A stretch of 64,000 nucleotides of DNA from Apoderus coryli. Lineage: Eukaryota > Arthropoda > Insecta > Coleoptera > Attelabidae. The translations under genes and the position numbers were made by a program. Under the pieces are notes generated by a model. The model made no database searches, was not told the DNA's origin, and saw only the letters and a program-made list of their open reading frames with translations. The stretch spans positions 11,142,428-11,206,427 of the forward strand of contig OU452211.1 of NCBI GenBank assembly GCA_911728435.2, given 5' to 3'. Below are positions 51,101 through 56,921 of this stretch, one piece after another; positions within the stretch are counted from its first letter, which is position 1; every line of letters begins with the position of its first letter.

Positions 51101-54100
51101 AAAGAGGAATCTTTCACATTTTCCCAGAACACAAGACATTTTGAAGGTATTTATTGTTTTAAAAGCTAAAATCATCAAACACGTGAGGTTTGTTTTGAAA
51201 GGGGGAATAATCTGCGAATATTTCCCAACCCCCAAGTTCAAAACCCACTCCTAAGATCTTAAAAGGGATTAAGGAACAGTGGTACCTCATTTTATAGGAA
51301 TTTCTGTTTGAAAGCAGGCGGTGCTCCCGTAGAACTTTTAATGAATTACTTGTTCCAAAGGGTAAAATAAATCCACCAATGTGGAAAGGGGCTTTAAAAA
51401 CCATTCAAATCGATGAGTGACATTCGAGATTGCACAAGTGGTCGTAGCATCTTGCAAAGAGTATTTTTTAATACGTTGAAACAAATGTAGAAAAGTTGCT
51501 TGACAATGACATCATTGGCAAACGATAATTCTAATAAACCCATCGTAGCAATTCCTAAAAGGCCAGGAAAAATTCAACTCCTGATCGATTTTATATTTAT
51601 GTTTTCTTTTCGCAGGATAATGCGGATAGTATTCGATTACTAAACGCCGCAATGGTAAATGGATATTCCATTGTAACTTATCAACGACCTTTAAGAGCTG
51701 CCGACAAATTCGATCTGCAAATTTACACAAACCGTTCACAGGCGATAATTTGGGCTATTGGTCCTCTTAATCAACGCGATGAAGTTTCATTCCATAGCCA
51801 TTATCTCAAAAGTAAGCTTAATTACAACTTCAGGATTACATTATAGCTACAATAGACAAGAAGGATTCCCATTACGATACATTATAAAAGCCATGTCTGA
51901 ACGTTTTCTTTTTCATAAAATAGATTTTTGTATGCCTGGATATATCAAATCAAATATTATTGGAAGAAATCGATTCCACAAAAATTAAGTATCGCTTTGT
52001 TTCAGAGGATAGTTTCATTGAGTTTGGCCGACCAGCACACTGGAACTGTCCGCTTCCAGAAACCGAACCGATTACCATACGTAACATACAACAATCACAG
52101 ATCCAATCCACAGAGAGTACACAAGATATAAGCTCTTCCCAATCGGAAGCAGTGACGAGACCTGACAACCGTCAACGCAACAATGAACGAAGACGTGGTG
52201 GTAACCGAGGATCCACAAAACCACCAGTAACGGAACCAACACTGGTACAGTTCTCATAGAATAAACTAATTTATACTAATTCACGGAAATTTCTCACACC
52301 AACCGAAACCAATCCAACCCAACCCAACTTTTCGATACCACTTTTATAGAATTATGGCGGTTTATGACAGAGAAGTCGATGTTCAGTAGGCCCGTGTGGC
52401 TTCAAATTACGAACTGTTTGTTATGTCTATTCCAAAAATCAAACAATTATTTTATTAAATTTTAGGCTCTGATAGTTCAAAATGATTTAGAACTATTATA
52501 CCGGTTTACTTAATCCGACTATTTTAGGACGTTGATGATTCTGAGCGAAGTACGAGTAGTAATAGATCAAAACCCAGAAATCCGAACAGAGGAGTTCAAA
52601 GAGTTGAAAATAAAGGTGCAATTCAGAAGAAGAATGCTTGGAAAATTCCCCCAATACAATGTGATGAACCAGAAGATGGAGTATTTTATGCCCAAATGGG
52701 CCCAACTGGCGGTAAACATGGCTACCCAGCAATAACAGGTCTGTTTGTCTAGTGATAATTTCAGAAATAATTTTAACAAATACAATCATTTCAGGTCATG
52801 TTGGATGGGGTATATCATGGTACATAAATGGCTTGCTAATTCCGGAAATTCATGTAGTTAGAGGGAAAACCTACACGTTTGTTGTTGAAGGTGGTACAGA
52901 TCCTGAGGTATCGGCTAAATACCATCCATTCTATATAACTGATGATCCTGTGGGTGGATATGCCTACAAAACACCCGAAGAACGAGAAGTAAGTTTCATC
53001 AACATTATTTTATGTAGCCCAATCAATCACTTTGGCGCCAACTGCAGCTGCAAGCAGTAAACGATTTTGAAATTACAAGAACTAAGCCACACTTCATGTT
53101 GGTCTTAAGAACATCCTTGCTGCCTTTTCGTGAGCCGACCTTAAGCTGTGAATAGAGTTATTATCTCTTGACATGAGGATTACGTGGCCAGTCCATCGCA
53201 GCTGTGCACCTCAATGCTAGTTGTTTCAGCTTCCTCCAGAACGCTGATGTTTCTTCTTCTTAGGACGCCGTCTCCCTACGAAGGTTGGCGATCCAAATGG
53301 CTATTGTTGTGCGGGAAACCGCAGCTCTGAAAATTTCTATGGACGTCTGTCCGAACCATCTGCGTAAGTCCCTCAGCCATGAATTTTGTCTACGGCCGAC
53401 TGACCGTTTTCCTTCGATCTTTCCCTCTGTTATCAGGCGTAGAATCTCATATCGTTCGCCTCTCATGATATGTCCTAGGTACTGCAGCTTTCTCTCCTTG
53501 ATTGTCGTGAGGAGTTCTTTGTGTTTACCCATTTGCTGCATAACCTCTATGTTTGTCTTATGTGCCGTCGAAGAAACTCGCAGCATTCGTCTGTAGGTTG
53601 CATCAATGGTCCAGCTCTCACATCCGTATAGAAGGACAGGGAAGATGTAGCAGCGAAGTAATCTAATCCGGAGGTCCAGGCTGAGGTCCCGGTTTGCCAG
53701 AAGTGTCCTCATGTTATTCAGAATTTTCCGTGCTTGCGCAATTCTTGATCTAATTTCAGTCTTTGAGTCGCATTGCTGGCTGACGAGTACCCCCAAGTAT
53801 TTTATAGATGACACTTGTGTAATGTGCTCTCCGTTGATCATTAGAGTAACGGGTTTTGGTGATTTTGAGAATACCATCAGTTTGGTCTTGGATGTATTCA
53901 TATAAAGCCCAAAGTTCTCACTATACTCCACAATAAGGTTCATAAGGGATTGAAGTTCTGTTATACTGCTGGCTATTACGACGGTATCATCTGCGTATCC
54001 AAGGTTACTTATATTGATTCCATTGATCTTTATGCCTGCAGTTGAATTTTCGAGAGCTTCGATGAATATTGCCTCAGAGTAGAGATTAAACAGTAGTGGG

Positions 54101-56921
54101 GACAGTACACAACCTTGTCGCACGCCCCTTCTTATTGCTATTTCTTCTGATGTGGACCCTTCGATTTTGACTGTTGCTGTTTGGTGCCAATAAAGTTCAG
54201 TAATGATCCTTAGATCTTGAGCATCGATCCCGGTTGATTTTAGGATGTTGATCATTTTTTGATGTGACACACAATCAAAAGCTTTTTTATAATCAATAAA
54301 GCACGCGAATACATCGACGTTCATGTCCCTACAGTCAGCACATTCAAAGAGAAAAGAGCCTCTCGGGTACCCGTTCCATTCCTAAAGCCAAATTGCGAGC
54401 GATCAATTACGGACTCACACTTTTTGTATATGCGGTTATGAATGATCCGCAAGAATATCTTCAAGGCGTGGGACATCAAACTGATAATGCGGTATTCGTC
54501 ACATTGTGATGCCTTTTTCTTCTTTGGCAAAGTAACAAAGGTGGATCTCAGCCAGTCTGTGGGTATTTTTCCGCCTCTGTACATTCGGTTAAATACAGTA
54601 GTAATGAGATTTAGACCAACCCCGTCCTCGGCAGCTGCAAGTTTAAATGTTTCCGCATGCACGTTGTCAGGACCAACTGCTCTTCTGTTCTTTTGTAGTT
54701 TAATTGCATGTTTGACCTCTTCTTTTGTAATTTCAGGAGCCCTTTCGTTGATTTCGTATATATCAGGGGGTGAGTCTGGTCTCATGTCATTAAAGAGATT
54801 TTCGGTATATTCTTTCCACCTTTTTAGTTTCTCATCTACTCCTATAAGAATTTCATTGTTGGAGCCCCTTAATATTTCACTATGACCTCTCCGCTGCCTG
54901 CCTGTAAGCTCTTTGATATTCCTGTGTAAGTTAAAGAGATCGTGCTTCTTCTGAAGTATTTCTATTTCCGTGCTGATGTTTGGTCCTCTCATTTACGAAT
55001 TACCACAATATTTGGTGCAGGCTGGTAGGGATTTGTGTTTTCTTTATATTTAGTTGAAGACCGATACTCCTGTATGTGCTGCTTTGATATTATCGTGAAG
55101 GAGTCGAATTATCCGGATGAATTTCTGGGGACATCCGTTGAGCTTCAATATCCTCAACAGAGTCGACAAGGACAAGGAGTTGACAAGGTCTATAAAACCC
55201 ATGTATAGAGGACGTAAACTCATTTATAAGCACGCATACACTGTATTGCAGATTTTCAAACGTGCCGTGTTATTGCGTAATAGCATGTGACCTCACGTGA
55301 CGTGATAATAGTCTGTCTACGCCTTAAGACGTGCCGAAAACGTAAATTTGCAAGAACAAAATTATGCAGTGACGTCTAACTTGGCTTGAGCTACATGAGG
55401 TGAACGTAGTCTGTATGTAGTTTGGTTTTTAACACTTCTGAGTTTCTTCAGGAAGTTCAAATATTTGCTGGAGTTACAACAAGTAATGATGGAACCGTCG
55501 AACCAACTGGAACTGGACGGTTATGCCACTGGACCCACACAAGTGATATGGATGCAGATGATTTTGAATCATTTGGAGCTTACCAACGTACTTTAGAATT
55601 GAAATGTGATCAAGGCGAACCAGGAGTCATTCAATGGACACCAGATAAAGATACACCAGACACTGTTTACTATCAAGTAAGAATAATATAAATTTGTAAC
55701 CAAAAATTCACTGACATACAATTTTTTTAGTGTTTTACTCATCGCCATTTGGGTTGGAAAATCCATGTCCATGACGACTGCGATGAATCCACAGCTGCTA
55801 GCGAATATCACCTAGCAATAGCTGAATCACCAAGTGCGGACATCGAAGGCAGTGATTTAGTTGAATCACAATCTATTCAAGTGGAGACTAGGGTAAAATT
55901 AAACCATTACACAACAATTGACGAAACCAATACATTAAAACATCTTTCAGAACACACAAAACCAATCCAACTAGACAATAATAAGACAAAACAAAGGCAA
56001 CCGGTAGTACAAAGAGGACGAAACCTTCACAATACGTCACGGACTAACCCACAAAGGAATATAAAGACTACAGACCAAATTCTTTCAAAACCACCAAAGG
56101 GACAAAAATTCTTTACAAAACAAATTCAAACACAACCCTATACAAATTTACACACAACTAAACGCTCAATCAAGGTTGAAATTTCTCCAGAACAAGCTTC
56201 CACAGAAAAAGAACCAGACACATTACTATACAACTCAGGCATTATTCCATTAATCGAATTGTATTCTATATCTCAATCAGAGAAGAACCTGAATGACGAC
56301 ATAGAAGCTGATATTGAAGTAGAAGGCCAACTTGGAGTTATAAAAATCAGCAATGAAAGAAAGTTAAGCTTGAAAACAAGGAGTTTGGTCGAAGAACCAA
56401 TTGCAGCAGCTGCAGAAAAAATTAATTCCTACTACCTCCCACCCCCAACAGCTTCAAGACCAATCGAAAAACATAGCAGCAACATTGATATTGAACCTCC
56501 ACTTAATGTTGATTTAGCGGTATCTCCACCAGATACAGTAGTGACATACGATGGGAAAAAAGTATCTGGCGCAAGTCTTACAGCAAAACCATTTGAGAAG
56601 TCGAATATTTTCGAACAAAAACTATCACAATCTATGCGGGGGAAGCCCCAGTACGTCCCTTATAAAGGTGAATTACCTCCGTTAGATGCGGTTTACACAA
56701 ACAGTAAGAATGTACCGCAGTACAAAAAGGGAAAGAGTTTGAATAGAGGGTTGGATGTGCCCCAGGAAACTACGAAATTGCGGAGAGTTAGGCGACATCA
56801 TACTCCGCAACATATTGCGGAACAGCAAAAGAACAGCGAGATAAGTGCAGCGGATTTACCTAGTTTTAAACCTTATTTTAGTATACTAATGGTTGCTTTT
56901 GTATTTTTAATTTATTTGTAA
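30085..56921 (+). CDS. Skeletor: Skeletor (Knickkopf3) gene, full-length form, 13 coding exons
   Basis: The exons listed separately join in consistent phase to 1105 codons plus stop. Order: signal peptide (residues 1-17); two DM13 domains (about 23-130 and 145-250); a DOMON domain (about 266-425); a linker rich in Ser, Gln and Arg; a conserved cupredoxin-like region (about 555-730, with GHVGWGISWYINGLLIPE and CFTHRHLGWKIHVHD); then ~370 residues of polar, low-complexity tail closing in a hydrophobic run (YFSILMVAFVFLIYL). Drosophila Skeletor is known as a spindle-matrix protein. The beetle orthologue Knk3 acts in cuticle organisation, and the family resembles GPI-anchored Knickkopf. Signal peptide plus hydrophobic C-terminus favour secretion and a membrane or GPI anchor here (inference). 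Intron 1 (10.6 kb) and the introns at 46-51 and 53-55 kb are swollen by transposons, but no exon is disrupted. Confidence 0.93.
30134..31260. other. Skeletor intron 1, first part
   Basis: AT-rich non-coding sequence. Short frames such as 30,312-30,623 on the complement have no recognisable domain. Confidence 0.5.
31430..33283 (+). pseudogene. Jockey/CR1-like non-LTR reverse transcriptase in Skeletor intron 1
   Basis: This is the best-preserved RT domain of its type here. The main frame (31,430-32,890) holds 'KAKFTSGPDGIPSFVIRDC', 'NYRPISIQSCFSKVFE', 'QHGFFPGRSTSTNLL', 'VIYTDFSKAFDRLDH', 'SSGVPQGSVLGPLLFL', 'SLLYADDFKVYS' (YADD intact), 'KDLGVWFDGQLSFTNH' and 'FVRSKLEYASVVWNPMY'. One frameshift near 32,820 separates the last 120 codons (32,827-33,189). 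The 3' UTR ends in (AAAT)n at about 33,258-33,283. There is no endonuclease domain, so it is a 5'-truncated copy. Relics of the linker may extend upstream to about 31,260. Compared with the damaged copies at 11.6 and 36.3 kb it is young. Confidence 0.92.
33284..34320. other. Skeletor intron 1, stretch without recognised features
   Basis: AT-rich, no coding frame of note. Confidence 0.5.
34325..34435 (-). pseudogene. RT scrap of a different element fused to the RTE copy
   Basis: The complement reads 'YSQLVASLDAGGRPVGIFCD' then 'LKRAFDCV', a palm motif A segment (GIFCDLSRAFDCV) of an unrelated non-LTR family. It continues the open frame of the RTE-like copy beyond the point (about 34,435) where that copy stops matching its relative at 53,750. 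Confidence 0.75.
34436..36285 (-). pseudogene. RTE-like endonuclease/reverse transcriptase, long open copy
   Basis: On the complement it starts inside the endonuclease ('NQIDYILVRHEYKKFIKSVK', 'GADINSDHNAVVMDI', with the SDH catalytic motif). It continues through a linker into RT: 'VGPDNVHAETFKL', 'CDEYRMISLMSHALKIFLRI', 'RSQFGFRNGTG', 'VFACFIDYKKAFDCVSHQKM', 'IRRGVRQGCVLSPLLFNLYS', then 'NLRYAYDTVV'. The last is the YADD catalytic box changed to YAYD, which should abolish activity. The frame stays open for over 600 codons, so the copy is young. It lacks the N-terminal endonuclease half and the C-terminal third that its relative at 53,250-54,985 retains. Confidence 0.92.
36290..37630 (-). pseudogene. 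Jockey/CR1-like reverse transcriptase, multiply broken
   Basis: Blocks on the complement, in order: 'HITNYRPISILCNFSKVFEI' (37,420-37,340), 'VDVLYTDFKKAFDRIDHHLL', 'SSGVPQGSNLGPLLF' (to 36,994), 'SKLAYADDLKIFQD' and 'LPLNISKCKIITF' (36,988-36,780), and a thumb part 'QRRLLKYLSYRLDGFYPLRG' (36,560-36,470). Frames change at least four times. The C-terminal end abuts the RTE copy at about 36,285, so that copy and this one form a back-to-back cluster on one strand. Confidence 0.87.
38214..39459 (+). mobile_element. Tc1/mariner-superfamily element in Skeletor intron 1
   Basis: GATGATATGATTT at 38,214-38,226 is matched by its exact complement AAATCATATCATC at 39,447-39,459, either side of the transposase remnant. 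They are short but suitably placed to be the inner part of TIRs. The exact element ends and TSD cannot be fixed by eye. Confidence 0.6.
38310..39373 (+). pseudogene. Tc1/mariner-superfamily transposase, nearly intact
   Basis: Same family as the copy at 3.6 kb, but with AT-rich codons and little protein similarity outside the motifs. ATG at 38,310 opens MEKYTQ, then a TAA (38,328-38,330) interrupts. The same frame continues to 39,281 with the HTH region ('LGLSQSTTWRILRKDLGLHP'), 'IIFSDEAHFHLSGVVNKQDC', 'IWFQQDGATCHTANATIELL' and 'CDLTPLEYFLWGYLKS'. The catalytic Asp triad is present, with 36 residues between the second and third. A single frameshift near 39,205 moves the C-terminus ('NSLQALQVNIERAIHDIRLD') into another frame ending at 39,373. 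Two lesions in all suggest a fairly recent death. Confidence 0.92.
39490..40259 (+). pseudogene. CR1-like RT C-terminal remnant
   Basis: 'DPILFLIYINDI' and 'FTVFADDTTILWSHK' (FADD box) start the remnant at 39,493. After deletions come 'LVESHLRYGIAFWGCC' (about 39,808) and 'VLQKRAVRFVCR' (about 39,880). From 39,903 an open frame runs through 'YNTRQMFDIPMPIPQTELTR' and 'NSLIYLSIKMFNHLPNNIK' to a stop at 40,257-40,259. Everything before the palm is missing. Confidence 0.82.
40755..40895 (+). CDS. Skeletor: Skeletor exon 2 (first DM13, N-terminal part)
   Basis: CTTTTAG acceptor; reads 'QYLGKFLGKLSELHHGVSGE' and 'VYAVDGRTLHIKDFTYDGQG', the opening of a DM13 domain; donor GGTAATAC, phase 1. Confidence 0.93.
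40957..41138 (+). CDS. Skeletor: Skeletor exon 3 (first DM13, C-terminal part)
   Basis: TTATAG acceptor after an intron of only 61 bases; reads 'AYFYAST', 'RLRDENNNGEVIKRYRKEGI' and 'TLTLPEGKTLNNIKIFYVWC', completing DM13; donor GTAAGTTC, phase 0. Confidence 0.92.
41200..41362 (+). CDS. Skeletor: Skeletor exon 4 (start of second DM13)
   Basis: TTTGCAG acceptor after a 61-base intron; reads 'VNFGDVKIPRNFDHPRPQKI' and 'GVHAISSDNIVIVDAQTLLI', ending in 'SYDGEAP'; donor GGTATGGG, phase 1. Confidence 0.93.
41470..41785 (+). other. Unrecognised coding-like remnant in Skeletor intron 4
   Basis: An open frame (41,470-41,679) and its continuation past a TAG to about 41,783 give a basic, helix-like protein: 'RAANDTIRSLSRERAADHLI', 'KLSSKTDWERNLAPGILKKT'. 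Composition looks coding rather than random. I do not recognise the family. It directly precedes a mariner fragment and is probably part of a mobile element or a processed copy of some gene. Confidence 0.4.
41790..42160 (-). pseudogene. Mariner (SETMAR-like) transposase fragment, second copy
   Basis: On the complement: 'MSPKVHSSRLYGCFKMSQ' region in one frame, then 'TVPLEQRRTVNSEWYTTICL' and 'TLHHDNASSHTSSQTT' (second catalytic Asp in HHDN). Bases 41,870-42,150 share near-identity with 21,200-21,480, except that a stretch of about 25 bases present there (between GGTTGC and GGCGACC) is missing here. It retains the middle of the catalytic domain that the first copy lacks. Both ends are truncated. 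Confidence 0.85.
42629..42888 (+). CDS. Skeletor: Skeletor exon 5 (second DM13)
   Basis: CTTTTAG acceptor; 'DAKFWVGKGSKPSPQGVRVP', 'RRYDRKTVVLTLPGDLTVFD', 'FGIWCEEFTVDFGHIQIPQP' complete the second DM13; ends 'GVSPQ' at donor GTAAGTGT, phase 0. From here transcripts can go to either of two exons. Confidence 0.93.
43278..43796 (+). CDS. Skeletor: Skeletor alternative terminal exon (short DM13-only isoform)
   Basis: The acceptor ATTACAG is in phase 0 with exon 5. The 172 codons that follow are rich in Gln, Asn, Tyr, Pro and His ('QQPHFVSFQHYNNLQPSQNP', 'PHHHNRFDLGHQHNYNLYG') and stop at TAG 43,794-43,796. Joined to exons 1-5 this makes 437 residues: signal peptide, two DM13 domains and a Q/N-rich tail. 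Drosophila Skeletor and beetle Knk3 are both known to make short 5' isoforms as well as long ones. An AATAAA lies 166 bases after the stop. If this exon were instead kept inside the long mRNA, that mRNA would be bicistronic, as reported for fly Skeletor. Confidence 0.85.
   Translation, partial: KQYSSPIYNQSEQVTSDQRHHSTSSSGGHLPATTYRPAIYRPALLQRRIDPQQPHFVSFQHYNNLQPSQNPPPQQGFPLQNNGFYHQQIYQPVLNNYQRTTSNGIPANTVQQHSDISASQSNNRYQLNNNNNLLIYNQFAAQQYQQNQLAQSLPHHHNRFDLGHQHNYNLYG
43962..43967 (+). terminator. Polyadenylation signal for short Skeletor isoform
   Basis: AATAAA 166 bases after the TAG of the alternative terminal exon. Confidence 0.6.
43968..45446. other. Skeletor intron, no gene recognised
   Basis: AT-rich and without coding frames of note. 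It may include further 3' UTR of the short isoform. Confidence 0.5.
45447..45842. repeat. Very long near-perfect inverted repeat (~396 bp)
   Basis: The two halves mirror each other around about 45,637. Matching marks are GAGACGTTTAGACTGAAAG/CTTTCAGTCGAAACGTCTC at the outer ends, CAAGTCATGTGGTCAATAAC, TACAATAGTAAAACTTACCAC, AACAAAACATTCACATTAAT, an A13/T15 run, and GACTTGCATGGTTATACAAT at the centre. The right half has ~15 extra bases (around 45,745-45,759) and at least one substitution, so it is not an exact mirror. No ORF. It could be a foldback/MITE-type element or a head-to-head duplication. Confidence 0.95.
46063..46162 (+). CDS. Skeletor: Skeletor exon 6 (start of DOMON)
   Basis: TTTTTTACAG acceptor, phase 0 with exon 5; reads 'SKLNCEVLSDDLAFEIRWAV' and 'IVLQLVAKL', the first strands of the DOMON domain; donor GGTAAGTA, phase 1. 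Confidence 0.92.
46596..46752. repeat. Direct repeat, copy A
   Basis: Shares near-identity with 47,567-47,710 (TTTTTTAGAAGAT...CTCAATCGTAAGTACAAG, then GATTAGGACGATCTCTGAAT and AGGAAAAACTTAGTTGCAGT). The RNase H-type fragment lies between the copies. Confidence 0.88.
46755..47600 (-). pseudogene. RNase H domain and C-terminus of a non-LTR retrotransposon
   Basis: On the complement: 'MMSDSQAALKALRSYTF' (RNase H strand with the SDSQAA Asp), 'KLAWECKQTLKQLAAQGKKI', 'TLTWVPGHEG' (the VPGH box), a frame change, 'ADQLAKEGASAPFCGPEPIF', 'YWRNTPGLRQSKRFI', 'KLIQLERSDLR', 'ITGLFTGHHPVKYHLKKMGL' and 'ALCECMAFF', ending at a stop near 46,836 and a decayed 3' UTR. The polymerase domain is absent. Same type as 29,244-29,732. 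A 63-bp piece at 47,503-47,565 recurs at 47,771-47,833. Confidence 0.87.
47567..47710. repeat. Direct repeat, copy B
   Basis: See copy A at 46,596. This copy lacks a short stretch (AATACGGTTGACATCAGCTA...) found in copy A. Confidence 0.88.
47940..48172 (+). pseudogene. RT fragment
   Basis: 'CHRSTATNLTLICQEISEVL' and 'DRGGRTDITKAFDRMDHGIL' show an RT fingers-palm segment with a small deletion before 'TKAFDRMDH'. It then jumps to 'LKSYLRDRV', where the TIR element begins at 48,173. Confidence 0.75.
48173..49838. mobile_element. Non-autonomous TIR element rich in TTTATAAAA-type motifs
   Basis: Left end CCCAACTAACAATT (48,173-48,186) is mirrored by AATTGCTAGTTGGG (49,825-49,838): 14-bp TIRs with one mismatch. 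TC lies on both outer sides, a possible 2-bp TSD. The first ~350 and last ~280 bases are packed with variants of TTTATAAAA, GTTTTATAAC and AACGTTTATAAA in both orientations. The 1-kb interior has no recognisable protein. Its left end cuts an RT fragment, so it inserted into, or was captured with, that sequence. Confidence 0.75.
49839..50895. other. Skeletor intron 6, remainder
   Basis: Non-coding. I see no recognisable element up to the TTTACAG acceptor of exon 7. Confidence 0.5.
50896..51080 (+). CDS. Skeletor: Skeletor exon 7 (DOMON core)
   Basis: TTACAG acceptor; 'AREYMSFGLSGDDSRSVMIG', 'GDVVVAWVDKQTLKGYAQDY', 'CSGPTGSCPDNRLE'; donor GTAAAA, phase 0. The 'DVVVAWVD...YAQDY' stretch is the hallmark of the DOMON fold in this family. 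Confidence 0.94.
51616..51811 (+). CDS. Skeletor: Skeletor exon 8 (end of DOMON)
   Basis: TTTTCGCAG acceptor; 'DNADSIRLLNAAMVNGYSIV', 'TYQRPLRAADKFDLQIYTNR', 'WAIGPLNQRDEVSFHSHYLK'; donor AGTAAGCT, phase 1. Confidence 0.94.
52006..52226 (+). CDS. Skeletor: Skeletor exon 9 (linker), alternative 3' ends
   Basis: TTTGTTTCAG acceptor; 'DSFIEFGRPAHWNCPLPETE' then a Ser/Gln/Arg-rich linker. Two donors are in the right phase for exon 10: GTAACG at 52,227 and GTACAG at 52,245, the second adding six residues. If neither is used, translation ends at TAG 52,257-52,259. Confidence 0.85.
52528..52738 (+). CDS. Skeletor: Skeletor exon 10
   Basis: TATTTTAG acceptor; a charged linker 'DVDDSERSTSSNRSKPRNPN', then conserved 'IPPIQCDEPEDGVFYAQMGP' and 'TGGKHGYPAIT'; donor GGTCTGTT, phase 1 (a weak but GT-containing donor). 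Confidence 0.9.
52795..52988 (+). CDS. Skeletor: Skeletor exon 11 (cupredoxin-like region)
   Basis: ATTTCAG acceptor; 'GHVGWGISWYINGLLIPEIH', 'VVRGKTYTFVVEGGTDPEVS', 'KYHPFYITDDPVGGY'; donor GTAAGTTT, phase 0. This is among the most conserved parts of Skeletor. Confidence 0.95.
53085..53235 (-). pseudogene. RT C-terminal scrap in Skeletor intron 11
   Basis: The complement reads 'LRWTGHVILMSRDNNSIHSL' and 'EKAARMFLR', the 'LRWAGHV' box found near the C-terminus of RTE/CR1-like ORFs. It is adjacent to, but separate from, the RTE copy that follows. Confidence 0.65.
53250..54985 (-). pseudogene. RTE-like reverse transcriptase, second copy, in Skeletor intron 11
   Basis: Two long frames on the complement (54,992-54,321 and 54,324-53,260) are split by a short deletion/frameshift near 54,330 ('SLNVLT...MNVDVFACF'). 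They carry the same RT as the copy at 34.4-36.3 kb, here with an intact 'NLGYADDTVV' catalytic box. The C-terminal region that the other copy lost is present: 'PVLLYGCESWTIDATYRRML', 'LQYLGHIMRGERYEILRLIT' and 'SWLRDLRRWFGQTSIEIFRA'. The 3' end has an AAGAAGAAGAAA tail (complement of 53,250-53,262). The endonuclease is missing, so it is a 5'-truncated copy. In aligned parts the two copies differ at only scattered bases. Confidence 0.93.
55000..55200 (-). pseudogene. RTE-type RT fragment of another subfamily
   Basis: The complement reads 'LVNSLSLSTLLRILKLNGCP', then 'QKFIRIIRLLHDNIKAAHTG', the 'LWKILxKxGCPxKFIRIIRLLHD' segment of RTE-like RTs. It directly abuts the 5' edge of the RTE copy and is strongly decayed. 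Confidence 0.7.
55452..55676 (+). CDS. Skeletor: Skeletor exon 12
   Basis: TTTCTTCAG acceptor; 'EVQIFAGVTTSNDGTVEPTG', 'GRLCHWTHT', 'FGAYQRTLELKCDQGEPGVI', 'WTPDKDTPDTVYYQ'; donor GTAAGAAT, phase 0. Confidence 0.95.
55731..56921 (+). CDS. Skeletor: Skeletor exon 13 (terminal, long polar tail)
   Basis: ATTTTTTTAG acceptor after a 54-base intron; starts 'CFTHRHLGWKIHVHDDCDES', ending the cupredoxin-like region. It is followed by ~370 residues rich in Lys, Ser, Thr, Glu and Pro with no known domain, a basic 'RRVRRHH' site, and a hydrophobic C-terminus (YFSILMVAFVFLIYL) after small residues (SAAD), as in GPI-anchor signals. The frame is open throughout. In fly Skeletor a comparable tail is reached by stop-codon readthrough; no internal stop needs to be read through here. 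Confidence 0.93.
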   Translation, partial: CFTHRHLGWKIHVHDDCDESTAASEYHLAIAESPSADIEGSDLVESQSIQVETRVKLNHYTTIDETNTLKHLSEHTKPIQLDNNKTKQRQPVVQRGRNLHNTSRTNPQRNIKTTDQILSKPPKGQKFFTKQIQTQPYTNLHTTKRSIKVEISPEQASTEKEPDTLLYNSGIIPLIELYSISQSEKNLNDDIEADIEVEGQLGVIKISNERKLSLKTRSLVEEPIAAAAEKINSYYLPPPTASRPIEKHSSNIDIEPPLNVDLAVSPPDTVVTYDGKKVSGASLTAKPFEKSNIFEQKLSQSMRGKPQYVPYKGELPPLDAVYTNSKNVPQYKKGKSLNRGLDVPQETTKLRRVRRHHTPQHIAEQQKNSEISAADLPSFKPYFSILMVAFVFLIYL

